Below, in pieces: positions 1 through 8,125 of a stretch of 10,301 bases of DNA. Source of the DNA: Sphingomonadales bacterium. Lineage in GTDB: Bacteria; Pseudomonadota; Alphaproteobacteria; Sphingomonadales; Sphingomonadaceae. The DNA lies in assembly GCA_018067055.1 (NCBI GenBank), contig JAGPVK010000116.1, forward strand, positions 1 to 10,301, given 5' to 3'. The position numbers and the translations under genes are program-made. The notes below the pieces were generated by a model. The model did not search any database, was not told the origin of the DNA, and saw only the letters and a list, made by a program, of their open reading frames with translations. Positions within the stretch are counted from its first letter, which is position 1. Each line of letters starts with the position of its first letter.

Positions 1-546
1 ATGCATGTCCACTTGCGCGGCCATTTCTGTGTCGCCAGACATGCGGTCAATCACTGGCGCGCGCGCCACAAAGCCGGCGAGCAGGTAGACGGACGGATCA
101 TCAATACGACCAGCGGTGCCGGACTGCAGGGGTCCATTGCCCAGGCCGCCTATTCGACGGCAAAGGGCGGAATCGCTGCACTGACATTGGTTCAGGCCGT
201 CGAACTCGGTCGCTATGGAATCACCGCAAACGCGCTTGCGCCATCCGCGCGCACCCGGATGACGGAGCAGGCCTTCGCCGATAAAATGGCTGTTACCGAA
301 GGCAGCTTTGACGTCCAGCATCCGGCCAATATTGCCCCGGTGGTGGTCTGGCTGGGATCGTCAGAATCCGCCGACGTCACCGGTTGTATTTTCGAACTGG
401 AAGGTGGCCGCATCACTATCGAGGATGGTTGGCATCTTGGCGCCACCACCGATGCTGGCAAGCGCTGGAAGCCCGACGATGTCGGTGAAGCGGTCCACAA
501 ATTGATCGCCGAACAGCGCCCCGCACGCCCTGTCTGGGGCACCTGA
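1..546 (+). CDS. Short-chain dehydrogenase/reductase, 5'-truncated, Rv3548c-like (probable 3-hydroxyacyl-CoA dehydrogenase)
   Basis: The C-terminal 181 residues of a classical short-chain dehydrogenase are present. The window begins inside the gene, in frame at base 1, so the ATG there is probably internal. About 120 N-terminal residues, including the TGxxxGxG nucleotide-binding motif, are missing. In window numbering the catalytic Ser is S38 (INTTSG) and the YxxxK pair is Y51/K55, followed by NALAPSARTRM at 77-87. The segments RIINTTSGAGLQGS and APSARTRMTE and the VWGT end closely resemble what I remember of M. tuberculosis Rv3548c, a KstR2-regulon enzyme related to the dehydrogenase part of multifunctional HSD17B4. 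The inferred role is oxidation of a 3-hydroxyacyl-CoA during HIP side-chain beta-oxidation. It ends 4 bp before the next gene, so they are probably co-transcribed. The family is clear; the exact substrate is inferred. Confidence 0.88.
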   Translation: MHVHLRGHFCVARHAVNHWRARHKAGEQVDGRIINTTSGAGLQGSIAQAAYSTAKGGIAALTLVQAVELGRYGITANALAPSARTRMTEQAFADKMAVTEGSFDVQHPANIAPVVVWLGSSESADVTGCIFELEGGRITIEDGWHLGATTDAGKRWKPDDVGEAVHKLIAEQRPARPVWGT

Positions 547-550
547 TCGC

Positions 551-1609
551 ATGCGCTTCGCTTTTTCAGAAGATCAAGCAGCAATCCACGATGCCGTAGA
601 TTCGTTCCTGACCAGCATATCGACCAGTGGTGGCACACGCCTTGCCATGGATGACGGGACGGGTCTTGATCGGCCGCTTTGGCATGCGATGGCGAGCGAA
701 CTCGGTCTAACCGGCACAATCATTCCCGAGTCCTTCGGCGGTTCGGAACTCGGCGCGGTCGAGACAGCCATCATTTGTGAAGCCTTGGGATATCAGGTCG
801 CCGCCGTGCCCTGGCTGGCCAGCGCGGTGATCGCCACCCATGCGATTGCGCGGGGTGGCAGCGATGCCCAGCGATCCGAATGGCTACCGCGTCTCGCGGA
901 GGGCAACGCGATTCTGTCCTTCGCCGACAAGGGGTTTTCGTGTCAGAACGGACTTGTCTCCGGCACATCGCGCTTTGTCCCGCAAGGCTGCTCCGCCGAA
1001 GCGATCATCGTACATGCGGATAACCGGGTCTATCTGGTCTCGACCGACACCGAATATTGCCTGATGTCGCCACAGACCTCGCTCGACCAGACCCGCCCTT
1101 TGGCGAAACTGACATTGGACCATGCAAAGGCGGAGCTGCTTGCTGCGGTTGGCTGGGATGAAATTGAGCCTTTGGCATGGACGGCGATTGCCGCAGATGC
1201 ATTGGGCGGTGCCCAGGCCTGTCTGGACCAGAGCGTCGCCTATGTCGGTGAACGCGTCCAGTTTGGCCGGGTGATCGGCAGCTTTCAGGCGGTCAAACAC
1301 AAGCTTGCCGACATGTTGATCGGCTTGGAACAGGCCCGGTCCGCTGTTTACTGGGCTGCCGGCGAAATAGACAGCGATGGCGATGATGCGCGTTTAGCCA
1401 GCCATGCAGCGAAGAGCTTTGCCTGCGAAACTTATGCTGAATGCGCTGGCCATGCGATCCAGTTGCTCGGCGGGATTGGTTTCACCTGGGAACATGACGC
1501 TCATCTATATTTCAAGCGCGCACGCGCCAACCTCTCGATGATGGGCGCACCGAGCTGGCACCGCGAACAGATTGCCAAGCTTATATTGCCGGAGGATTTA
1601 TGCGCCTGA
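551..1609 (+). CDS. Acyl-CoA dehydrogenase, shorter subunit of a likely heteromeric pair (steroid ring degradation)
   Basis: This 352-residue protein has the acyl-CoA dehydrogenase fold: an N-terminal helical domain (1-120), a short and divergent middle beta domain (about 120-195) and a C-terminal helical domain. The C-terminal domain carries the FAD-contact motif RVQFGRVIGSFQ at 235-246 and the signature IQLLGGIGFTWEHDAHLYFKRA at about 303-324. The usual TEPxAGSD motif of the middle domain is absent. Neither common position for the catalytic glutamate (helix G, or the IYxGT loop) shows a clear Glu. This resembles the smaller partner of alpha2beta2 dehydrogenases such as ChsE1-ChsE2 or FadE31-FadE32. 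It overlaps the next dehydrogenase gene by 10 bp, which suggests coupled translation. The ATG at 551 follows the upstream stop by 4 bp and has only a weak GGGG at 536-539 as ribosome site. The paralog within the HIP pathway is not certain; Comamonas ScdC1/ScdC2 is a likely parallel. Confidence 0.88.
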   Translation: MRFAFSEDQAAIHDAVDSFLTSISTSGGTRLAMDDGTGLDRPLWHAMASELGLTGTIIPESFGGSELGAVETAIICEALGYQVAAVPWLASAVIATHAIARGGSDAQRSEWLPRLAEGNAILSFADKGFSCQNGLVSGTSRFVPQGCSAEAIIVHADNRVYLVSTDTEYCLMSPQTSLDQTRPLAKLTLDHAKAELLAAVGWDEIEPLAWTAIAADALGGAQACLDQSVAYVGERVQFGRVIGSFQAVKHKLADMLIGLEQARSAVYWAAGEIDSDGDDARLASHAAKSFACETYAECAGHAIQLLGGIGFTWEHDAHLYFKRARANLSMMGAPSWHREQIAKLILPEDLCA

Positions 1610-2790
1610 CTTATACCGAAAGCGAGCGGGCCTTCCGTGCCGAAGCCGCCGACTGGTTGCAGTCTGCACTCTCCGGCGAATTTTCCGACTTGCGCGGCCT
1701 GACCAACCGGGTCTCCGCACCAAAGCGCCGGCTCGAATGGGAACAGCATTTGGGTCAGGCCCGCTGGAGCGTGGTCGGATGGCCGGCAAAATTTGGCGGG
1801 CGCGATGCGACCCTCTCGGAGCGCCTGATTTTTGCCGAGGAATATGCTGCCGCGGGAGGACCACCGCGGCTCAATCATCTGGGCGTGGAACTGCTGGGAC
1901 CAACCATTCTCACTTATGGAACCGATGCGCAAAAATCCGTGTTTTTGCCTGCGATATCCGCCGGCGAAGCGATCTGGTGCCAGGGCTATTCCGAACCATC
2001 TGCCGGTTCGGACCTGAGCGCCATACGCACCAGCGCGCAGCTGCATGGCGATCAATGGTCGATCAATGGCCAGAAGGTCTGGACCAGCCTCGCCCAATTT
2101 TCCGACTGGGCCTTCATCCTGGCGCGGACGACACCAAAGAGCGTTGGCCGTGACGGGCTCTCCTTCCTGCTGGTCCCGCTGGATCAACCGGGTGTCTCGA
2201 TCCGTCCGATTCGGCAGATTACCGGTGATGCCGAGTTTAACGAACTGTTCCTCGATGACGCCCGCACCGCAGCGGACAATGTGCTTGGCAAGGTCGGCGG
2301 CGGCTGGGAGGTCGCAATGTCACTGTTGGGAATCGAACGCGGTGTCTCCACCCTTGGCCAGCAAATGACCTTCCGCAATGAACTCGACGCGGTCATGGCC
2401 GCCGCCCGGCGAAACGGGACAGCCAAAGATCCCTTGATCCGCCAGCGGTTGGCACAGAGCGAAATCGGTTTGCGCCTGATGCGCTTTGGGGCGCTGCGGA
2501 TGCTCGGCGGCGCCAGCGATAATCAGACAAACGCGGCCATCACCTATAAAATTCAATGGGCTAGCTGGCGGCGGTCCCTGGGAGAATTGGCGATGGACGT
2601 GCTAGGACAGGAAGCGGAAATCGCACCTGCCCTGCCCGCTGGAGAATATGCAATGCCGATGCTCACCGAACTGTTCCTCAGCGCCCGTGCCGACACGATT
2701 TATGGCGGCACCAACCAGATTCAACGCAATTTGATCGCCGAGCGCGGACTCGGCCTGCCGCGCGAACCGCGCGGCGACCTGAAAGGCTAG
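1600..2790 (+). CDS. fadE30: Acyl-CoA dehydrogenase, FadE30-like
   Basis: This 396-residue acyl-CoA dehydrogenase carries GWPAKFGG near 60-67 and the beta-domain motif CQGYSEPSAGSDL at 127-139. INGQKVWTS lies at about 155-163 and the helix-G segment IERGVSTLGQQ at 245-255. The C-terminal signature RADTIYGGTNQIQRN is at 363-377, ending in AERGLGLPRE. E246 in helix G is the likely catalytic base, because the IYxGT loop has Gly where MCAD-type enzymes have Glu. The sequence strongly resembles M. tuberculosis FadE30 (Rv3560c), which acts on the propionyl side chain of 5-hydroxy-HIP-CoA. The usual RxxFGxxI FAD motif is not visible in this protein but is present in the upstream partner. Start ATG 1600 has GGAGG at 1591-1595 and lies inside the end of the previous gene. 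Electrons would go to an electron-transfer flavoprotein. Confidence 0.92.
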   Translation: MRLTYTESERAFRAEAADWLQSALSGEFSDLRGLTNRVSAPKRRLEWEQHLGQARWSVVGWPAKFGGRDATLSERLIFAEEYAAAGGPPRLNHLGVELLGPTILTYGTDAQKSVFLPAISAGEAIWCQGYSEPSAGSDLSAIRTSAQLHGDQWSINGQKVWTSLAQFSDWAFILARTTPKSVGRDGLSFLLVPLDQPGVSIRPIRQITGDAEFNELFLDDARTAADNVLGKVGGGWEVAMSLLGIERGVSTLGQQMTFRNELDAVMAAARRNGTAKDPLIRQRLAQSEIGLRLMRFGALRMLGGASDNQTNAAITYKIQWASWRRSLGELAMDVLGQEAEIAPALPAGEYAMPMLTELFLSARADTIYGGTNQIQRNLIAERGLGLPREPRGDLKG

Positions 2791-2793
2791 ACT

Positions 2794-3570
2794 ATGACTG
2801 CTCCCTCATATCCCCAACCCACCGGCATGCTGTCCGGTAAGACCATGCTGATCACCGCTGCAGCGGGAAGCGGTATCGGCGGCGCCACTGCGCGCCGGGC
2901 CGCCGAGGAAGGTGCACGACTTTACCTTTCCGACACCCATGAACGACGACTCAATGAAACCGCCGATGCGATTGCCGCAGCCGGATTCGACCGACCCGAC
3001 ATCGGGATATGCAATGTTACCGACGAGATGCAGGTTCAGGCGACGGTTGCGGATGCCATCACCCGGCTTGGCCATATCGATATTCTGGTCAATAATGCCG
3101 GACTGGGCGGTGCGGCATCGGTGATCGACATGACCGATGAGCAGTGGTCGAGCGTCCTCGACGTCAGCCTGACCAGTGTGTTCCGGATGACCAGAGCAAT
3201 CCTGCCGCACATGTACGCGCGCGGCTCCGGCGCTATCGTAAACAATGCATCGGTATTGGGCTGGCGGGCGCAAAAGTTGCAGGCGCATTATGCCGCGGCA
3301 AAGGCAGGAGTGATGGCATTCACTCGCTGCGCTGCAATGGAAGCCGCCGAACATGGCGTGCGGATCAATGCGGTGTCTCCGAGTCTGGCAATGCACGCCG
3401 CGCTGGACAAGGTCACGCCGCCCGGATTGCTGGAAGAACTAACCCGGCGCGAAGCGATGGGCCGTTATGCCGAGCCTTGGGAAATTGGCAATGTGATCCT
3501 GTTTCTCGCATCCGATCTGTCGAGCTATATGACCGGCGAAGCGCTCTCCGTGTCGAGCCAGCACCCGTGA
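2794..3570 (+). CDS. ipdF: IpdF-like short-chain dehydrogenase of steroid C/D-ring degradation
   Basis: This 258-residue classical short-chain dehydrogenase has the nucleotide-binding motif TAAAGSGIG at 21-29. Asp47 follows the second strand, which suggests NAD(H). NNAG lies at 100-103, and the catalytic S153, Y166 and K170 (HYAAAK) are all present. Long stretches match remembered M. tuberculosis IpdF (Rv3559c), notably MTDEQWSSVLDVSLTSVFR, NNASVLGWRAQ, RINAVSPS, and an end in SSxMTGExxSVSxQHP. In mycobacteria IpdF oxidises the 5-hydroxyl of the bicyclic indene-carboxyl-CoA intermediate to the ketone before ring opening. The ATG at 2794 is 3 bp after the fadE30-like stop, with GAAAGG at 2781-2786 as ribosome site. 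The first 12 residues precede the usual family start. Complete, with no missing catalytic residues. The ortholog call rests on memory of the sequence, not on an alignment. Confidence 0.92.
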   Translation: MTAPSYPQPTGMLSGKTMLITAAAGSGIGGATARRAAEEGARLYLSDTHERRLNETADAIAAAGFDRPDIGICNVTDEMQVQATVADAITRLGHIDILVNNAGLGGAASVIDMTDEQWSSVLDVSLTSVFRMTRAILPHMYARGSGAIVNNASVLGWRAQKLQAHYAAAKAGVMAFTRCAAMEAAEHGVRINAVSPSLAMHAALDKVTPPGLLEELTRREAMGRYAEPWEIGNVILFLASDLSSYMTGEALSVSSQHP

Positions 3571-4034
3571 CCGCTCTGATATTCCCCGCGCCGGATGCAT
3601 TGTTCGATGCGATAGGAACGGATCTGGGCCCCAGCGACTGGCTGACCGTGACGCAAGAGATGATCGACCTTTTCGCGCGCGCGACCGGTGATGACCAATG
3701 GATTCATGTCGATGTCGAGCGCGCCAGGCAAGGCCCCTTCGGCTCCACCATCGCCCATGGCTATCTGACCATGAGTCTGGTCAACAATTTCCTGCCCCAG
3801 ATGATTGACGTTCAGGGCATATCGATGGGGGTCAATGTCGGCGGCGACCGGCTGCGCTTCATCGCCCCTGTACCCGCCGGCAGCCGCTTGCGCGGTCGCG
3901 GTGAAATACTCACTGTCGAAAAAATCAAAGGCGCTGTCCAGGCAGTCATCCGCGTGACGCTGGAGATCGAAGGATCAGAGCGGCCCGCATGCGTGATCGA
4001 GACGATCAATCGCTATTTTGGCGAACCCGACTAA
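3567..4034 (+). CDS. MaoC-type (R)-specific enoyl-CoA hydratase, single hot-dog domain
   Basis: This 155-residue protein starts at GTG 3567, which overlaps the ipdF stop as GTGA, a classic coupling arrangement. The open frame extends further upstream but only within ipdF, so that part is spurious. The hydratase-2 motif is clear: ATGDDQWIHVD at 39-49 with catalytic Asp42 and His47, then GPFGSTIAHGY at 56-66. SDWLTVTQEMIDLFA at the front and RPACVIETINRY at the end are typical of NodN/HtdZ-type MaoC proteins such as M. tuberculosis Rv0130. Members hydrate trans-2-enoyl-CoA to (R)-3-hydroxyacyl-CoA. Here it would act between the acyl-CoA dehydrogenases and the first short-chain dehydrogenase on the HIP-CoA side chain. 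It is the last gene of the plus-strand operon. The family is firm; the substrate is inferred from neighbours. Confidence 0.9.
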   Translation: MTALIFPAPDALFDAIGTDLGPSDWLTVTQEMIDLFARATGDDQWIHVDVERARQGPFGSTIAHGYLTMSLVNNFLPQMIDVQGISMGVNVGGDRLRFIAPVPAGSRLRGRGEILTVEKIKGAVQAVIRVTLEIEGSERPACVIETINRYFGEPD

Positions 4035-4221
4035 GCCGGTGTTCCGGGTCGGAAATGAACAGCAAGGGAGCGCGTATATTTTTGAAAGAAATATAATTTC
4101 CAACATCCGTAATTTTCTGTCCAACATCACGCGAAAATAGGCTTCCTTGGCCTCAACTTTGACGAACTTTGGAAGCCATGAGCCACTGGAACCATGGTCG
4201 GCTTGTTCGGAAGACCACCTG
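4035..4221. other. Spacer between two convergent operons; weak inverted repeats only
   Basis: This 187-bp gap separates the ends of the MaoC gene (plus) and the fadD3-like gene (minus). It is more AT-rich than its surroundings, especially 4075-4140. Two inverted repeats are visible. One is TTCCG 4042-4046 with CGGAA 4050-4054 (3-base loop). The other is GGCTTCC 4140-4146 with GGAAGCC 4171-4177 (24-base loop). Neither has a clear run of T after it, so a standard intrinsic terminator is not supported. I see no gene here. Confidence 0.6.
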
Positions 4222-5823
4222 TCAAGAGCCTGTCCATGATGCACGATTTTGGTCACGCAGCTCGGCGCGCATCACTTTTCCCGCAGCATTGCGCGGCAAG
4301 GCGTCGACAAATTCGATCGAGCGGGGCGCCTTGTAATTGGACATGAAATCGCGGGCCCAGTCACAGATATCTTCGGCCGTTGCCTCGGTACCGGGCCGAA
4401 GCACGGCAAACGCCTTGCCGACCTCGCCCATGCGCTCGTCGGGCACGCCAATGACGGCAACCATCTCGATCGCCGGATGGCGCGAGAGCAGCGACTCAAT
4501 CTCTGCCGGATAGCAGTTGAAGCCGCCCGAAATGAACATTTCCGTCTTGCGATCGGTGATCCGGAGATAGCCCTGTTCATCAACTGTGCCGATATCGCCG
4601 GTATGCAGCCATCCGTCTTCATCCACTGCCTTGGCCGTTGCCACCGGATCATCAAGATAACCGCGCATGACCCCTTGGCTGCGCACCCAGATTTCACCGG
4701 CAGTTCCCAATGGCACATTCTGCCCGTCATCATCGACACAACGCAGTTCCACACCGGGCATCGGATAACCACAGCTGCTGGCGACGACTTCGGGCGGGTC
4801 GTCCTGGCGGGTCATCGTGATCACGCCATGCTCGGTCATGCCATAGCCATTGACAATATTGCGCATGCCCAACTCGCTGCGCATCCGCTCGATCAGGACG
4901 GTAGGTACGGGCGCGCCGCCGGTCACCGCGACACGCAGCGACGAAAAATCGACTTGCGAGCTGCTTTGTGCCTGCAACAGCGATTGATAAATTGCCGGCG
5001 GACCGGGGATGAAGCTAACCTTGTGCTCGATGATCAGGCGCGCGGTTTCAGCCTCGTCAAAAACAGCTTGGGGAATGATTGTGGCACCGCGCAGTAAACA
5101 AGCCAACCACCCGGCCTTATAGCCGAAAGTGTGCGAAAATGGATTGACGATCAGGTGGCGGTCGCCCTGACGCAGATCGACGCGAACAGACCACTCACCA
5201 AACATTTTGATCATTTGCCGATGGCCCGTCATCACTCCCTTTGGCGCACCGGTGGTGCCAGAGGTAAAGATGATGTCGGAAAGCTCGTCGCCGTGGCGCT
5301 CGCCCAATATGGCATCGACCGCAGAATCGGCTGCGCCCTTGCCGGATGCCAGAAAGTCATCCCATTTCTCGATGGCGACAATATGGCTGAGATCAGGCAG
5401 CGACTGGTTCACCAGCAATGCGCGATAGTCGCTGCCGAGAAAATCGCCCATCGTGAACAGCATTTTTGCTTGCGTGCGGCGTAATATCTCCGCGGCCTCC
5501 TGCCCCTTGTAGCGCGTATTCAGAGGCACCAGCACCGCGCCACAAATATGCGCGCCAATCGCGGCAAATATCCATGGACCGCAATTTGGTGCCCAGATCG
5601 CGACCCGGTCACCCGGCCCGATCCCGCTGGCGAGCAGGGCCGATGCCGAAGCCCGTGCAGCTTGCCACAATGCTGCAAAAGTCCAAGTCTGGCCATTTTC
5701 GATCAAGGCGGGTTCGGCTGGCCAGCGCCGGGCCGCAGCGGCGGCGGAGGCGGCCACGGTCTCCGGCCATGTTTCAGGCCCAATGTTCACTTCGTCCATA
5801 TCCGTCCCCGCGCCAACCGTCAT
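4222..5823 (-). CDS. fadD3: FadD3-like acyl-CoA synthetase (HIP-CoA ligase)
   Basis: This 533-residue AMP-forming acyl-CoA ligase carries the P-loop FTSGTTGAPKG at 186-196, NPFSHTFGYKAGWLACL near 227-243 and VTGGAPVP at 300-307. GYGMTE (326-331), HTGD (407-410) and DRKTEMFISGGFNCYPAEIE (424-443) follow, and PRNAAGK carries the C-terminal catalytic Lys516. These blocks, VPLNTRY (99-105) and PGPPAIYQSLL match remembered FadD3 (Rv3561), which activates HIP with ATP and CoA. No membrane segment is seen; it should be cytoplasmic. I chose ATG 5823: it follows the thiolase stop by one base (TGATATG on the minus strand) with GAGG nine bases upstream. ATG 5799 (residue 9) is an alternative, and the longer frame to 5916 lies inside the thiolase gene. 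Last gene of the minus operon. Other carboxylate substrates remain possible. Confidence 0.93.
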   Translation of the reverse strand: MTVGAGTDMDEVNIGPETWPETVAASAAAAARRWPAEPALIENGQTWTFAALWQAARASASALLASGIGPGDRVAIWAPNCGPWIFAAIGAHICGAVLVPLNTRYKGQEAAEILRRTQAKMLFTMGDFLGSDYRALLVNQSLPDLSHIVAIEKWDDFLASGKGAADSAVDAILGERHGDELSDIIFTSGTTGAPKGVMTGHRQMIKMFGEWSVRVDLRQGDRHLIVNPFSHTFGYKAGWLACLLRGATIIPQAVFDEAETARLIIEHKVSFIPGPPAIYQSLLQAQSSSQVDFSSLRVAVTGGAPVPTVLIERMRSELGMRNIVNGYGMTEHGVITMTRQDDPPEVVASSCGYPMPGVELRCVDDDGQNVPLGTAGEIWVRSQGVMRGYLDDPVATAKAVDEDGWLHTGDIGTVDEQGYLRITDRKTEMFISGGFNCYPAEIESLLSRHPAIEMVAVIGVPDERMGEVGKAFAVLRPGTEATAEDICDWARDFMSNYKAPRSIEFVDALPRNAAGKVMRAELRDQNRASWTGS

Positions 5824-5824
5824 A

Positions 5825-7027
5825 TCATGCAACCTCGAACAGCCCGGCCGCGCCCATGCCGCCAGCCACACACATTGATACCACAACATATTTGACACCG
5901 CGGCGTTTGCCTTCAATCAGGGCGTGGCCGACCAACCGGCTACCCGTCATGCCAAACGGGTGACCGATGGCGATGCCCCCGCCATTGACGTTCAGCGTTT
6001 CCGGATCGATACCGAGTTTGCGCTGGCAATAGACCGCCTGACTGGCGAACGCCTCATTGATCTCGAACAGCCCGACATCCTCTATCTTCAGCCCTGCCCG
6101 GTCGAGCAATTTCGGGATCGCGAAAACCGGCCCGATGCCCATTTCGTCGGGATTACAGCCGGCGACCTGAAAGCCGCGATAGATTCCCAGAATCGACAAT
6201 CCCTCTTTCTGCGCTGTCGCAAGATCCATCAGGACCTGTGCCGAAGCACCATCGGAAAGCTGGCTGGCATTGCCGGCGGTCACATGATTTCCCGCTTTGA
6301 CAATGAGACCGTCCTTGAACACAGGCTTCAGCCCCGCCAATGCTTCGAACGTGGTGCCGGGCCGAATACCCTCGTCGGTTGAGAGCGTGACGCTTTCCTG
6401 GCCAGTCTCGTTGCCCTGTTTGTCGAACAAAGCTTTCTGGACGGTGATCGGCGCGATTTCATCCGCAAACCTCCCTGCGGCCTGAGCGGCGGCGGCACGC
6501 TGCTGGCTGCGGGCAGCAAATTGATCCTGGTCATCGCGGCTTATATTATAGCGATCCGCCACGATTTCGGCCGTCTCGATCATCGCCATATAGGCATAAG
6601 GATCATGATCTTTCACGAAGCTTGAACGATTACGCCATGCAGGCGTCTGCTTGTTGAGGGTGAGTGTGATATTCTCCACACCACCGGCAATCGCAACGTC
6701 GACTTCATTACAGATAATGCCGCGCGCGGCCAGGGCCAGCGCGTTCAGACTCGACGAACATTTGCGATCGATGGTGAATCCGCTGGTGCTGTTGGGCAGG
6801 ACCGATCCGTGCACTGTCAGCCGCCCGAGATTGTAACTTTGCGTATTCCATTGATTGCCGACCCCCAGATAGACGTCATCGACCCGCGCAGGGTCTATAC
6901 CGGCCCGGACAAGCGCCGCATCGACCACATGGGCAGACAGAACCGGCGCTTCGGTATCATTGAAGGCGCCTCGATAGGCTTTGCCGACGCCGGTGCGGGC
7001 GGTAGCGATAATTGCTGCATCACGCAT
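5825..7027 (-). CDS. Acetyl-CoA acyltransferase (thiolase) of the steroid-ring beta-oxidation cluster
   Basis: This 400-residue thiolase has all catalytic residues: nucleophile Cys90 in [17 protein letters not shown] at 324-328, His356 in [13 protein letters not shown] and Cys386 in [25 protein letters not shown] at 251-262 is the usual loop motif. The length is normal for degradative thiolases. It cleaves a 3-oxoacyl-CoA with CoA, most simply the 3-oxo form of the HIP-CoA side chain to release acetyl-CoA, or a later open-chain product as FadA6 does in mycobacteria. I cannot tell FadA6-type from another degradative thiolase by eye. ATG 7027 has AAAGGA six bases upstream on the minus strand, 18 bp after the ipdC-like stop. 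The downstream fadD3 start follows its stop by one base. Confidence 0.92.
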   Translation of the reverse strand: MRDAAIIATARTGVGKAYRGAFNDTEAPVLSAHVVDAALVRAGIDPARVDDVYLGVGNQWNTQSYNLGRLTVHGSVLPNSTSGFTIDRKCSSSLNALALAARGIICNEVDVAIAGGVENITLTLNKQTPAWRNRSSFVKDHDPYAYMAMIETAEIVADRYNISRDDQDQFAARSQQRAAAAQAAGRFADEIAPITVQKALFDKQGNETGQESVTLSTDEGIRPGTTFEALAGLKPVFKDGLIVKAGNHVTAGNASQLSDGASAQVLMDLATAQKEGLSILGIYRGFQVAGCNPDEMGIGPVFAIPKLLDRAGLKIEDVGLFEINEAFASQAVYCQRKLGIDPETLNVNGGGIAIGHPFGMTGSRLVGHALIEGKRRGVKYVVVSMCVAGGMGAAGLFEVA

Positions 7028-7045
7028 AAATAGTCCTTTGCTAAG

Positions 7046-8122
7046 TCAACTGCGATCACACAGGGCGGATATCCGGCTCGTTGCGTCCGCTACAATGCTA
7101 TCAATCAATTGCTGACAGCTCTCTATGCGATCGATCCGGCCACCAACAACGCCCGTTGCCATTACCCCATTTCTAATATCACCATCGACCACCGCCTTGC
7201 GGATCAGCGTCGGCATTGTCGCCGCCATGATCGCCTGACGCAAAGGCATGCCCCCATGTTTCGTCATCGCGCGCGCCGAATACAGCATCTCGCTCCACGA
7301 GGCACCAGTGTTGCGCTTCATCGCCAGTCCGGCTTCAAAGGCACGCAGCCACATTGCCAGTCGCCCCGATTGTTCAATCCTGTCCATCAGCGGCGTACGG
7401 ACCATCCGTTGTGGCACTCCATCAAGTCTTGAGGTGACAAAGATATCGTCGGTGCCAGCTTTCAAAAAAACATTCTTGCTGACAACATGAACTGGGCTCT
7501 CTTGTGTCAGCATGAAACGCGTACCCATTGCTATTCCCGCTGCGCCATAGGCCAAAGCGGCGGCCAGACCACGGCCATCTGCAAACCCTCCGGCTGCAAT
7601 CACCGGAATCTTGACGGCATCAAGTATCTGCGGCAGCAGCACCGTGGTCGGCACCGATCCGGTATGCCCGCCCCCTTCACCGCCCTGCACCGTCACCATG
7701 TCGACGCCCAGCTCGGCCATTTTGACCGCATGCTTCACCGCACCCACTGTGGGGATGCACAATATCCCCGCATCCCGGAAGCGCCCGATCATCCGTGCAT
7801 TCGGACCCCGACCGAAACTGACCGCGCGGATCCGATCTCTATTGGCCAGGATCAGCTCAACAATCTGCTCGGCACCGGGCTGAAAGCTGTGAAAATTCAC
7901 GCCAAATGGCTGAATGGTGCCCGCACGAACCATTTCTATTTTTATGGCGACTTCGTCCGGAGTCATCACCGCGCAGCCGAGAAAACCAAATGCACCGGCG
8001 TTCGAGCTGGCGATCACCAATTGCGGCTCGGAAACCCAGCCCATCGCGGTTTGGATTACCGGCACGCGGCATCCCAATCGTTCGGTGAGAACCGTGGCGA
8101 GTGGATTACTCATACGTCGCAT
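7046..8122 (-). CDS. ipdC: IpdC-like flavoprotein, nitronate monooxygenase (2-nitropropane dioxygenase) family
   Basis: This 358-residue FMN-binding TIM-barrel protein has VIQTAMGWV near 22-30, NAGAFGFL at 41-48 and PFGVNF at 72-77. QGGEGGGHTG lies at 146-155 with the family His153, followed by AAGGFADGRGLAAAL at 177-190 and GAAGIAMGTRF at 193-203. The end, VVDGDIRNGVMATGVVGG with SCQQLIDSIV, follows the pattern I remember for M. tuberculosis IpdC (Rv3553). Despite the family name, IpdC is not a nitronate oxidase: it introduces a ring double bond into the bicyclic 5-hydroxy CoA ester, just before IpdF. ATG 8122 is preferred because AGGGA lies six bases upstream; ATG 8113 (residue 4) is the alternative. 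The start is 3 bp after the crotonase stop, so translation is probably coupled. Confidence 0.9.
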   Translation of the reverse strand: MRRMSNPLATVLTERLGCRVPVIQTAMGWVSEPQLVIASSNAGAFGFLGCAVMTPDEVAIKIEMVRAGTIQPFGVNFHSFQPGAEQIVELILANRDRIRAVSFGRGPNARMIGRFRDAGILCIPTVGAVKHAVKMAELGVDMVTVQGGEGGGHTGSVPTTVLLPQILDAVKIPVIAAGGFADGRGLAAALAYGAAGIAMGTRFMLTQESPVHVVSKNVFLKAGTDDIFVTSRLDGVPQRMVRTPLMDRIEQSGRLAMWLRAFEAGLAMKRNTGASWSEMLYSARAMTKHGGMPLRQAIMAATMPTLIRKAVVDGDIRNGVMATGVVGGRIDRIESCQQLIDSIVADATSRISALCDRS

Positions 8123-8125
8123 CCG

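Noticed and set aside
1300..1307. CAAGCTTG palindrome, similar to KstR2 half-sites
   Set aside because: It is inside the acyl-CoA dehydrogenase gene, where it encodes part of the conserved FQAVKHKLADM segment; a regulatory role is not supported.
1501..2187. Minus-strand open frame (228 codons) opposite the two acyl-CoA dehydrogenases
   Set aside because: It is a shadow of two overlapping genes with clear motifs and has no ribosome site or recognisable product.
3144..3566. Upstream extension of the MaoC frame
   Set aside because: It runs through ipdF in another frame with arginine-rich, non-MaoC sequence; homology begins at the GTG at 3567.
4140..4177. GGCTTCC/GGAAGCC hairpin as an intrinsic terminator
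   Set aside because: The stem is only 7 bp with a 24-base loop and no U-tract follows on either strand.
4249..5097. Plus-strand open frame (282 codons) antisense to the fadD3-like gene
   Set aside because: It lies entirely opposite a protein with all acyl-CoA synthetase motifs, and its translation shows no family features.
5824..5916. Upstream extension of the fadD3 frame
   Set aside because: It lies inside the 3' end of the thiolase gene, and the ligase fold begins after ATG 5823.
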